Origin: Alcaligenes parafaecalis
GTDB lineage: Bacteria > Pseudomonadota > Gammaproteobacteria > Burkholderiales > Burkholderiaceae_B
NCBI RefSeq assembly: GCF_026344135.1
Contig: NZ_JAPKNA010000005.1
Span: forward strand, 186,001-250,000
Direction of reading: 5' to 3'
Length of the DNA stretch: 64,000 nucleotides
The notes under the pieces are model-generated. The model was not told the origin of the DNA and did not search any database. It saw only the letters and a program-made list of their open reading frames with translations. Below are positions 8,479 through 16,220 of this stretch, piece by piece. Both the position numbers and the translations under genes were made by a program. How positions within the stretch are numbered: the stretch's first letter is position 1; each line of letters begins with the position of its first letter.

Positions 8479-9915
8479 ATGTCTAATAGCAGCACTGTGG
8501 GTCTGACCACCAAACACCTTTACAGCTCAATGAGCCCAACTCTTTCTTTTGCTGAATCTCGATTCAGCCTGCCCCTGCTCGGCCACCGTTCTGGTGCTTG
8601 GGCCTTGATGCTTTTGTCGGTACTGGCGCTCATGGCGACATGGTCCATCTACTGGCTCACCCCCATGATTTCGGATGATTTCAGCTATGCCAATAAAGGC
8701 ATTTCCTGGGTGGCTATAGAGCGGCACTACCTGAACTGGAGCGGTCGACTCGTCTCGGACACCATTTCCAGCGGGATGCTCAGCCTGGCACCGCAATGGT
8801 TAAAAGCAAGCCTGAACACAATCGCTCTATTCGGTGTGGTCCTCACACTCTCGGCTCTGGGAGCCCGTCTGGCCAAGCAAGCGTTACGCCCATCCTTGGT
8901 CTTGCTGGTTTTTATGTTGTATTGGCTGGTGAATCCAGACCTGGGGCAGACCACGTTCTGGCTGGTCGGTTCAGCCAATTACTTATGGCCCAATCTATTC
9001 AATTTTGGGTTTGCATTGGCTTATGTCTGGCGGCTACAAAAGGAGCCACCTTCGCTTGGCCTTGGCCTGGGGGTGAGTGCTCTCGCCGTACTGGCAGGCT
9101 GCTCTAATGAAAACACCGGCATCATCACCTGGTGTTTATTGGCCTATTTAAGCGTTCGCCACTACCAGCGAGAACGAACCATAGGCACATGGCCCGTCAT
9201 CTGGCTGCTATGCATGGGGATTGGCGTCACTATTTTGGTGCTGGCACCCGGAAATCAGGTGCGTGCGGTCTTCTTTCCCGCTTGGTACGATCAGCCGCTA
9301 CTCTGGCGCATATGGGAACATTTCAGCCGCCGCTTCCCTGATGCCATGCTGCGCTACTGGGGGGTAATTGTGGTCATGCTGGCCTGGCGTGTCTTTGCTG
9401 GGCCTGCCTCGTCCACACCCATCCGGCGCATGATCTGCTTGCTGGTCGGGGCATCTTTGTTGGCAAATGCTATTTTGGTATTGGCCCCGAATATCCCCAA
9501 ACGAGCCTTGAATGGTTCTTTCATGTATCTGCTGGTGGCCCTTTCCATCTATGGGCACGACTTACTGGCTCAGTCCCAACGCACCCAATGCAAACCCCGT
9601 TATTTAGCATTGACGCTTGGCATCTGCACGATGCTCTGGCTAGTGTCCAGCACCTTGATGCTGCGCAGCTACTATGGCGTCTGGAAGCAAGATCACGTAC
9701 GGCGAGCCATCATTGCGCATGCAATCAAGCATGATCGAAAACGGATAGAACTGCCAACGTACTACTTTGACACGACATTACGCTCACGCGACCGCTTCGA
9801 TACGTATTTCAATGGCGAAGCTTTGGCAAAGTATTACGGCACTAAAGCGAAAATCAATGAATACTCGGTGCACCGACATTACGACCTGGAGACTGGGGCG
9901 CCTCCTAAGCCTTGA
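8479..9915 (+). CDS. Polytopic membrane protein of unknown function (DUF6056-like)
   Basis: The 478-residue product has about ten to eleven hydrophobic segments (first near residues 40-65, last near 385-405), an early short motif MISDDFSYAN in the first periplasmic loop, GSANYLWPN, and a soluble C-terminal tail of about 75 residues rich in charged and aromatic residues. Paired acidic residues in the first external loop recall GT-C-type lipid-linked glycosyltransferases and DUF6056 proteins, so transfer of a sugar to a surface polymer is possible. It faces away from the catabolic operon and has no related neighbour. A second in-frame ATG at 8530 (MSPTLSF) is an alternative start. I do not recognise a specific function. 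Confidence 0.7.
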   Translation: MSNSSTVGLTTKHLYSSMSPTLSFAESRFSLPLLGHRSGAWALMLLSVLALMATWSIYWLTPMISDDFSYANKGISWVAIERHYLNWSGRLVSDTISSGMLSLAPQWLKASLNTIALFGVVLTLSALGARLAKQALRPSLVLLVFMLYWLVNPDLGQTTFWLVGSANYLWPNLFNFGFALAYVWRLQKEPPSLGLGLGVSALAVLAGCSNENTGIITWCLLAYLSVRHYQRERTIGTWPVIWLLCMGIGVTILVLAPGNQVRAVFFPAWYDQPLLWRIWEHFSRRFPDAMLRYWGVIVVMLAWRVFAGPASSTPIRRMICLLVGASLLANAILVLAPNIPKRALNGSFMYLLVALSIYGHDLLAQSQRTQCKPRYLALTLGICTMLWLVSSTLMLRSYYGVWKQDHVRRAIIAHAIKHDRKRIELPTYYFDTTLRSRDRFDTYFNGEALAKYYGTKAKINEYSVHRHYDLETGAPPKP

Positions 9916-10056
9916 TCACGTAGTTGTGATCCTAAACCCGGCCTTCGGTTATGAAAATGCCACTTTCGCCCAGTATCGAGGAAGCGAGATTCAGCGCTTG
10001 TCGGTGCAATCCTTCAGACGAGAACTTCGCTAATGAAGCGCACAAGGCACAGTACA

Positions 10057-10093
10057 CAAAAAAAGCCCCGCTCTCCCAAAGGAAAGCGGGGCC
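10057..10093 (-). terminator. Rho-independent terminator of the TRAP transporter operon
   Basis: GCCCCGCT (10065-10072) pairs with AGCGGGGC (10085-10092). On the minus strand the stem is followed by a run of seven T. It lies about 30 bp after the stop codon of the dctP-type gene. Confidence 0.85.
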
Positions 10094-10121
10094 AAGACTG
10101 TAGTGTGTCTCTTGCTAGCGA

Positions 10122-11159
10122 TTACTTGGCAGCGCTCAGCTCTTTGATCTGCTCGCGGAAGTAGGCCAGGGCGGCTTTACCGTCTACGCCTTTCTTGTCG
10201 GCCGCTTTGATCCAGTCCTCTTCAACAAAGGCCAGACGCTCTTTCATCTGCTCGCCCGCTGCGCCGTCGATACGCAGAGTCTTCAAGCCAGCAGCCGTGT
10301 GCTTCTCAATCGCTTGCTGCTCGGCAGCCTGCCATTTGGAACCGAAATCATTGGCAATCCATTCACCGCTGATTTTTTCGATGGCAGCACGGTCGGCTTC
10401 AGACAGGCTGTTCCATTTGCGCTCGTTCATGAACATGTACTGGCTGGATTTGCCAAAGCCACCGTCCACGGAAACAGCGGTCTTGACCAGCTTGTCCAGT
10501 TTCCAGTTATCCAATTGGTCGTACTGGAAGTACATACCGTCGATCACGCCACGCGACAGCATTTCGTAGCTGTCCGATGCCGGTGCGTTCACCGTCACGA
10601 TACCCAGAGCTTTACCGACAGCATCAAACAAGGGGCTAGGCGAGCGCAGCTTCTTGCCTTTCAGGTCGTCGATGCTTTGCACGTTGTCCTGGCTGGTGAA
10701 GATCACGGTGGCCGGGCTGGTCCACATACCCAGCAGTTTCACGCCTTTGTGCTCGTTGGCACCCATCATGAATTTCTCGTAGGTGCGCCAGTAAGCGACC
10801 GAGTTCACGCCGCCGTCATCGGTAGTGAAAGGCAGTTCAGCAAACTCGATCAGCGGGAAGCGGTTAGCCGTGTAGCTGTGTACCGACATGCCCATATCAG
10901 CGATACCGTTACGCACCAGATCCAGGTGAGCCTGTGGCTTGCCCAGCGCGTTGATGAATTCCACCTTCACGCGGCCTTCGGTGGCTTTTTCCACTTCCTG
11001 GGCCCAGGGCTCGAACATATTGGTCACGATGAAGTGGCCTGGAGGCATCCACTGGGAAAAACGCAGGGTGGTGACTTCGGCCGCAACCGAAGGCATGGTC
11101 GGTGCCAGGGCTGCTGCAGCCAGGCCCAGGCTCAAGGCCAATTTTTTGAAAACACGCAT
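10122..11159 (-). CDS. TRAP transporter solute-binding protein (DctP family)
   Basis: This 345-residue periplasmic protein has a signal peptide (MRVFKKLALSL to SVAA-EVTTLRF, cleavage near residue 27) and DctP-family features: the LRFSQWMPPGHF start of the mature chain, DLKGKKLRSPSPLFDAV, and AFVEEDWIKAADKKG near the end. It would capture an organic acid for the DctQM permease encoded upstream on the same strand. The arginine of the LRSP segment normally holds the substrate carboxylate, which suggests a carboxylic acid. Lying between two aromatic catabolic clusters, an aromatic or indolic acid is a reasonable guess. Confidence 0.9.
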   Translation of the reverse strand: MRVFKKLALSLGLAAAALAPTMPSVAAEVTTLRFSQWMPPGHFIVTNMFEPWAQEVEKATEGRVKVEFINALGKPQAHLDLVRNGIADMGMSVHSYTANRFPLIEFAELPFTTDDGGVNSVAYWRTYEKFMMGANEHKGVKLLGMWTSPATVIFTSQDNVQSIDDLKGKKLRSPSPLFDAVGKALGIVTVNAPASDSYEMLSRGVIDGMYFQYDQLDNWKLDKLVKTAVSVDGGFGKSSQYMFMNERKWNSLSEADRAAIEKISGEWIANDFGSKWQAAEQQAIEKHTAAGLKTLRIDGAAGEQMKERLAFVEEDWIKAADKKGVDGKAALAYFREQIKELSAAK

Positions 11160-11300
11160 CTCGACTCCTCGTAAATTATTTTGCTGCCGGGCTACTACAA
11201 CCCGGCCTCTTGGCCACTTGATGGGACGATAAACAGATCCTGGACCTGCTTGCCCAGCGGCTTTACTGCTGCCCGGATCGCACCTGCATCCGGGCCGGGT
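11160..11300 (-). other. Intercistronic gap dctM-dctP with a stem-loop
   Basis: This 141-bp gap contains CCCGGAT (11271-11277) and ATCCGGG (11288-11294), a perfect 7-bp inverted repeat. There is no T-tract, so it may mark processing or mRNA stabilisation that lets the binding protein be made in excess of the permease. Confidence 0.4.
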
Positions 11301-12590
11301 TTACATACTGTTCGGGATGACCAGAACAATCCAAGGGACAAACACCAGCAAGAGCAAACGCAGAATATCCATCATGACAAAGGGTGCGACACCCCGGATG
11401 ATGGTGCCCAGGGGGACATCAGGCATCACGTTCTTGATCATGAAAATGTTCAGGCCCAGCGGTGGGGTAATCAGGCTGATTTCAGCAGCCACCACCACGA
11501 TGATGCCGAACCACACCAGGTCAAAGCCCAGGGAGGCCACGATCGGGTAGAAGATAGGCACGGTCAGCATGACCATGGACATGGTTTCCAGGAAGCAACC
11601 CAGAACCAGGTAAATCGCGCAGATGATCAGAATCACCACGATGGGCGAGACATCAATACCCTGGATGAAGCCCAGCAACTGATTAGGCAAACCGGCTACG
11701 GTCAGGAAGTTGGTGAAGACCAGCGCACCAATCACCAGGGCAAACATGATGGCCGTGGTTTGAGCGGCTTCAATCAGCACCGTCAGGTACATGCGAGGCT
11801 TCCAGCCACGACGCTTCAAAGTCAGCAAGAAAGTAGCAGCGGCACCAATACCAGCAGCTTCTGTTGGGGTGAACACACCACCGTAAATACCACCCATGAT
11901 GACGATAAACAGTACAGTGATCGCCATCACGCCTTTGGTCGCTTCAAAGCGCTCACGCCAGCTCGCTTTTTCACCAGGACGGCCCAGATTCGGGTTGATC
12001 GCGGTAATGATCATCACCGTGATCAGGTACATCAGCATGGCAATCATGCCGGGCAGGAAACCCGCAGCAAACAGCTTGCCGATGTCGGTTTCAGTCAGGA
12101 TCCCGTAGACCACCATCATCACGCTGGGCGGAATCAGAATGCCCAGGGTGCCGCCCGCCGCAATACTGCCGGTAGCCAGACGGTCGTCGTAGTTGTACTT
12201 GCGCATATTGGGCATGGCCACACGGCCCATGGCCGCGGTGGTGGCCATACTGGAACCACAGAGCGCGCTAAAGGCACCACAGGCAACAATGGTTGCCATC
12301 GCCAAACCACCACGCAGGTGACCGATAAAAGCGTTAGCCGCCTTGTACAGGTCCTTGGACAAGCCCGAGGCATTGACCAGATTGCCCATCAAAATGAACA
12401 GCGGCAGCACGGTAAAGCTGTAGCTCATGGCCGTGTCGTAGCTGGTTTGCGCTGCCATGGTCAGGGCCGCTTCCATGCCAGTGAAGAAGGCAAAACCCAG
12501 CGTGCCGACCAGCAACATACCCCAGGCAATGGGCAAACCCAGAAACAAGCTACCCAACAGGACTGCCAGTCCGATAATAGAAATCAACAT
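11301..12590 (-). CDS. TRAP transporter large permease subunit (DctM family)
   Basis: The 429-residue inner-membrane protein has the eleven to twelve hydrophobic segments of the DctM family. Family motifs include GNLVNASGLSKDLY, FSALCGSSMATTAAMG, GTLGILIPPSVMMVVYG and the late LITPPLGLNIFMIK. It forms the sodium-driven translocation channel with DctQ, whose gene ends 15 bp upstream. Confidence 0.93.
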   Translation of the reverse strand: MLISIIGLAVLLGSLFLGLPIAWGMLLVGTLGFAFFTGMEAALTMAAQTSYDTAMSYSFTVLPLFILMGNLVNASGLSKDLYKAANAFIGHLRGGLAMATIVACGAFSALCGSSMATTAAMGRVAMPNMRKYNYDDRLATGSIAAGGTLGILIPPSVMMVVYGILTETDIGKLFAAGFLPGMIAMLMYLITVMIITAINPNLGRPGEKASWRERFEATKGVMAITVLFIVIMGGIYGGVFTPTEAAGIGAAATFLLTLKRRGWKPRMYLTVLIEAAQTTAIMFALVIGALVFTNFLTVAGLPNQLLGFIQGIDVSPIVVILIICAIYLVLGCFLETMSMVMLTVPIFYPIVASLGFDLVWFGIIVVVAAEISLITPPLGLNIFMIKNVMPDVPLGTIIRGVAPFVMMDILRLLLLVFVPWIVLVIPNSM

Positions 12591-12605
12591 GAAAAAACTC
12601 CGTCT

Positions 12606-13109
12606 TTATCGGCTGGGAGAGCTAAAAATCTTAAGCAGCGAGGCCAGGGTGGCGATGCCGGTCATGATGGCGATGATGTAGGCAAAGGGTGCGATGGGCA
12701 CTTGCAGGGCATTGCTCATATCGCCATAGCCGGCTAGCTCATTAGCGTGATTCCACAGATACACGGTCAGCACACCCAGCATGACGGTGGAGGTGACATT
12801 GATCACGAACTGCTGGATACGACGTGCCACTGGGCCTAGCCAGGCGTCAATCAGGCTGACGGTCAAGTGTTGCTGGTGCCAGGTGACACGCGGCAAGGCC
12901 GCAAAAATCAGCACGCCCAGCAAGAGTTCGCTGGCCTCATAAGCACCCAATAAAGGGGCATGGAATACATACCGGCCTATTACATCCACGGTTGTGATCC
13001 CTGTCATCAGGACCAAGATGACCACACAGGCAGTATCCAGAATTGTCTCTACAACTCGTACTACTCCACGTGAACGCACCAGCTCCATTCCTGGCAGATC
13101 GTCGTTCAT
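12606..13109 (-). CDS. TRAP transporter small permease subunit (DctQ family)
   Basis: This 167-residue protein has four predicted membrane helices, as expected of DctQ, with the conserved VDVIGRYVFHAPLLGAYEASELLLG region. I place the start at ATG 13109 because GGAGCTG lies just upstream; the open frame reaches 13265 but that stretch is not family-like. It is the first gene of the dctQMP operon. Confidence 0.88.
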   Translation of the reverse strand: MNDDLPGMELVRSRGVVRVVETILDTACVVILVLMTGITTVDVIGRYVFHAPLLGAYEASELLLGVLIFAALPRVTWHQQHLTVSLIDAWLGPVARRIQQFVINVTSTVMLGVLTVYLWNHANELAGYGDMSNALQVPIAPFAYIIAIMTGIATLASLLKIFSSPSR

Positions 13110-13775
13110 TACAGCTCCACTTATTTTGGCCCGATAAGGCCTGTTTTTTGGGTCATCATGCACTCCTGAAAACAGGGGTGCATTGTTATATTTCTGTTCT
13201 AAATAGTTTATAGATGAACAAATCCAGGTAAATAGAAAGAAACCCTTAATTCCATCCAAAATCATGGAATCGTGGTTTCTATCTCACATAGCAAGAAATA
13301 CGGTCACAAACCAGCTCGCTTGTCCTGTGCTAGAGCTGGAAAAAACCGCTGGAGCAGGCGTGAGTGCTGGCTTGGCGCAATGTCGAGCAAGCGAACATTG
13401 GCTTTAAAAAGGGCAATAAAAGAATCAGCCGACTAGCAATCAGGCAGCATCCAGACCGATAAGCAAACCCTGAGGCCCATGCGTTTCATGTGACAAAAAA
13501 AGAGTCGAAACTGAACAGGCCCTTCAAGTGTTGGGCATACTTCCATGCGATATGAGCAGGTCTGAAACAGCGACTTTTGACACCAAAAACCGGGGACAAA
13601 AGGCCAAAATCGGTCTCTATAACAAAGAAAAAAACTTAGGTGGCAAAAAATCCAGGCACCGCCAACCAGCCGCCACCAATCAAGAGGGTCCCTTCAGCCG
13701 TTTGTTTAAATGACAGTCACCGCCCGACATGCTGGAACAGATAGTCCATCAAGGGTGTTGTGCCATCCAAAAGCA
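13110..13775. other. Non-coding region upstream of the TRAP operon
   Basis: About 670 bp without a gene that I can support. The part near 13185-13260 is A/T-rich and is probably the TRAP operon promoter. It has an imperfect inverted repeat TCTAAATAGTTTATAGA at 13198-13214, whose 9-mer AATAGTTTA recurs at 20906-20914 upstream of the dioxygenase operon. A 61-codon open frame on the plus strand near 13528-13713 has no ribosome-binding site or recognisable domain. Confidence 0.5.
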
Positions 13776-13805
13776 AAAACCCCCTTGGAAAACCAAGAGG
13801 GTTTT
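13776..13805 (-). terminator. Rho-independent terminator of the dioxygenase operon
   Basis: AAAACCCCCTTGG and CCAAGAGGGTTTT pair around an AAAA loop, with one internal irregularity. The A and T flanks make it usable in both directions. It lies 75 bp after the stop of the SDR gene that ends the operon. Confidence 0.75.
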
Positions 13806-13880
13806 ATATGCGGCCAAGCAAATGGACTCGCTCCCGAACGCACTCAAGGCGCGATCACGGGCAGTCCCGTTGCCAGTCGA

Positions 13881-14612
13881 TCAGATCGTCAAGGTACCCA
13901 CGCTGGCACCACCGCAGACATACAAGGTCTGACCCGTGATGAAGCTGTTTTCAGGGTCCGAGAAGAACATGGTGGCGCGGCTGATATCATCCGCACGGCC
14001 CAGACGCTTCACGGGAATTGCGGCAGCCAGCTTGGCTTCGCGCTCGCTACCGGCTTCGACCACGTCGTAGAACATATTGGTGGTGATGGGGCCGGGGGCA
14101 ATCACGTTGACGGTGATGCCTTGATCAGCCAGTTCCAACGCCCAGGTGCGGGCCATGCCCAGCATGCCAGCCTTGGTAGCGGCATAGGCGGTACGAGTTT
14201 GCAGACCCAGCGCGCCACGTGAGGACATCAGCACGATGCGACCAAAGTGGCGTTCGCGCATGCCAGGAACCACAGCCTGGGTAATCTGCAAGGCCGCACC
14301 CAGGTGAATCTGGGTCAGGCCCTGCAAGTCTTCCAGCTTGACCTCGTCCAGCAAGGCGGGCCAGATCACGCCTGCATTGTGGATGAAGTGGGTTACTTCA
14401 AAACGCTCGGCAATGTCTTTGGCGGCTTTCTCGGTTGCCACGGCATCCAGCAAGTCCACCTGCACGCAGTGCAGACGCTCGTGCGTCCAGGGCAGTACAT
14501 TGCGTGCCATGCTGATCACGGTGTAACCCTGCTCCAGCATCTTGCGGCAAATGTCTTCACCAATACCGGTGCTGCCGCCCGTCACAATGGCGGTGTATTG
14601 AGCTTGTGTCAT
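13881..14612 (-). CDS. Short-chain dehydrogenase of the dioxygenase/CoA operon
   Basis: A 243-residue classical SDR: VTGGSTGIGEDI at residues 11-22, HNAGVIWP as the NAG motif, Ser in VLMSSRGALGL, YAATKAG for the Tyr-Lys pair, and APGPITTNMF. It is the last gene of the seven-gene operon starting with the ferredoxin-type reductase. In the proposed route it would oxidise the C2 hydroxyl of the dihydroxylated indoline to the oxindole, leaving the tertiary C3 alcohol needed for retro-aldol cleavage. This assignment is inferred; family membership is secure. Confidence 0.85.
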   Translation of the reverse strand: MTQAQYTAIVTGGSTGIGEDICRKMLEQGYTVISMARNVLPWTHERLHCVQVDLLDAVATEKAAKDIAERFEVTHFIHNAGVIWPALLDEVKLEDLQGLTQIHLGAALQITQAVVPGMRERHFGRIVLMSSRGALGLQTRTAYAATKAGMLGMARTWALELADQGITVNVIAPGPITTNMFYDVVEAGSEREAKLAAAIPVKRLGRADDISRATMFFSDPENSFITGQTLYVCGGASVGTLTI

Positions 14613-14633
14613 CTTGATTGTCTCCAGGCAAAT

Positions 14634-15035
14634 TCAAGGCGCAGGGCGCGCCACCAGCACGGCTACGCCACCGGCATCCAGTTCCAGACTTAGGCGCACT
14701 TTTTCATCGGCCTGCCCGCCTTCGGGCAAGTGGGCGATGGCAAAAGGGCCGCAATCCAGTTGAACGGTGCCGATACGCCAGGGCAGTCGTGCCTGAAAAT
14801 AGGGTTCGTTGCTGTGATGCAGGGTCGTGGTGGCACGTAACACGCCCGTGTCCGCCACCGCCTTCCAGTTCAGCGTGGTGTGCAGGCAATGGCCGCACAC
14901 GTCCCGGGCGGGATACTGCACCGTGCCGCAGGAAGGACACACTTGCAGGGCAAATTCGCCGCGCTGGGCGGCTTCAGTCAGACCGGCTGCCGTAGCGCTG
15001 CGTGCGCCGGGTGGCAAAATTTGGGTGTCGCTCAT
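14634..15035 (-). CDS. DUF35 Zn-ribbon/OB-fold partner of the thiolase-like protein
   Basis: The 133-residue protein has a rubredoxin-like zinc ribbon, C33-P-S-C36 and C47-G-H-C50, followed by an OB-fold that binds acyl-CoA. The start ATG at 15035 overlaps the stop of the thiolase-like gene (TAATG), showing tight translational coupling. DUF35 proteins are obligate partners of thiolase-like lyases such as the Ltp2-ChsH2 steroid retro-aldolase and IpfD-IpfE in ibuprofen degradation. I infer that it forms a complex with the upstream gene product. Confidence 0.9.
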   Translation of the reverse strand: MSDTQILPPGARSATAAGLTEAAQRGEFALQVCPSCGTVQYPARDVCGHCLHTTLNWKAVADTGVLRATTTLHHSNEPYFQARLPWRIGTVQLDCGPFAIAHLPEGGQADEKVRLSLELDAGGVAVLVARPAP

Positions 15036-16216
15036 TACTGCCCCCGTTCCAGCAAGGCCGCAGCAGTACAAATGCCGCGGTCGTAATTAATCATGCCAAA
15101 GCCGGACACCAGACCGATACGGGCATTGGCCACTTGCGTATCGCCTGCGGTATCGGTCAATTGGCGCAGTGCCTGGACCAGGCCCAGGTAACCACCTGCC
15201 GCACCTGCCTGGCCTACCGACAACTGGCCGCCACTGGTGTTGAAGGGGAAGCTGCCATCCACGGTAAAGCTGTTCTTGCGGATGAATTCCGGGCCTTCGC
15301 CCTTGGCGCAGAATCCCAGGTCTTCAAACTGCAGGACGTTGATGACGGGGTAGTCATCGTAGGTTTCCATGAAGTCCACGTCTGCCGGGGTCAAGCCCGC
15401 ATGCTCGTAGAACGCGTCCTTGTCCATGGCCCAGCCACCGCGATGCTGTACAGCATCTTCAGGGAAAGCGTTGTGACGCTCGATGGTGGAGCGGATACGT
15501 ACATAAGGCAGGCCCAGTGCTTCGGCCTGCTCACGACGCATGACCAGATAGCCCTCGGCTCCGGCACACGGCATCACGCAATCGAACAAATGGATAGGGT
15601 CGGCAATAACGCGCGCCTCCATGTACTGTTCCAGCGTCAGCGGTTTTTTCATCAAGGCATGCGGGTTGCGCAGCGCATTGTCACGCTGGGCGACGCACAG
15701 CTTGCCGAAGTCTTCACGAGTGGCACCGTAGTGACGCATGTAGTAGTCCGTCAGCAGCGCAAAGCTGGCGTTGGGGCCACCGGCACCGTAAGGGTAGACG
15801 GCATCCTGCGAGAAACGCGAGAAACCCGACACCGTGTTCTTGAAAGACTCACGGTGATTGGTATCGCCCGCGATACACGCCACGATGGACGCATCGCCAC
15901 ACTGCACGGCACGAGCAGCACGGCGCATGGCAACTACGCCACTGGCCCCACCCATAGGAATGTGGTCCAGCCAGCGCGGGCTCATTTGGAAGTGTTGCAT
16001 CACACCGACGGCACTATCCGAACCCAGCGTGAAGCTGGATACGCACACGCCATCAACGTCGGCTTTTTTCAGGCCGGATTGGGCCAGCAATTGGCCCAAT
16101 GCCGCACCCAGCCACCAATGTGCGGTCTGCTCGGAATGGCGCTCGTAGGGAATGGTCACCGGAGCGACCAGCACCACATCGTCATAGCCCTGGCGGGCTG
16201 CTTGCGGCAAGGCCAT
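15035..16216 (-). CDS. Thiolase-like (SCP2-type) acyl-CoA retro-aldolase without thiolase catalytic residues
   Basis: The 393-residue protein has the thiolase fold of the SCP2/lipid-transfer subgroup. The position of the nucleophilic cysteine (NNxCxSG in thiolases) reads MGGASG at residues 88-93. The histidine motif NxxGG...GHPxGATG reads NTSGGQLSVGQAGAAGG (326-342), with Gln for His. The C-terminal CxGGG cysteine region reads VSGFGM (370-375). It therefore cannot perform normal thiolysis. This matches retro-aldolases Ltp2 and IpfD, which split a beta-hydroxyacyl-CoA carrying a tertiary alcohol into a ketone and acyl-CoA. The DUF35 partner is encoded next. Loss of acetyl-CoA from a 3-hydroxy-oxindole-3-acetyl-CoA would give isatin; this is my inference. 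Confidence 0.85.
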   Translation of the reverse strand: MALPQAARQGYDDVVLVAPVTIPYERHSEQTAHWWLGAALGQLLAQSGLKKADVDGVCVSSFTLGSDSAVGVMQHFQMSPRWLDHIPMGGASGVVAMRRAARAVQCGDASIVACIAGDTNHRESFKNTVSGFSRFSQDAVYPYGAGGPNASFALLTDYYMRHYGATREDFGKLCVAQRDNALRNPHALMKKPLTLEQYMEARVIADPIHLFDCVMPCAGAEGYLVMRREQAEALGLPYVRIRSTIERHNAFPEDAVQHRGGWAMDKDAFYEHAGLTPADVDFMETYDDYPVINVLQFEDLGFCAKGEGPEFIRKNSFTVDGSFPFNTSGGQLSVGQAGAAGGYLGLVQALRQLTDTAGDTQVANARIGLVSGFGMINYDRGICTAAALLERGQ

Positions 16217-16220
16217 GGGC

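Noticed and set aside
9914..9931. Inverted repeat GATCAC-N6-GTGATC after the membrane protein gene as a terminator
   Set aside because: The arms are short, partly overlap the stop codon and no T run follows. I left it out of the feature list.
13528..13713. A 61-codon open frame in the gap between the TRAP operon and the dioxygenase operon
   Set aside because: No ribosome-binding site, no recognisable sequence, and basic low-complexity composition (KNRGQKAKIG, KEKNLGGKK). I could not support it as a gene.
15035..16216. Ordinary acetyl-CoA acetyltransferase (thiolase) annotation
   Set aside because: All three catalytic motifs are replaced and a DUF35 partner gene overlaps it, so thiolysis is unlikely.
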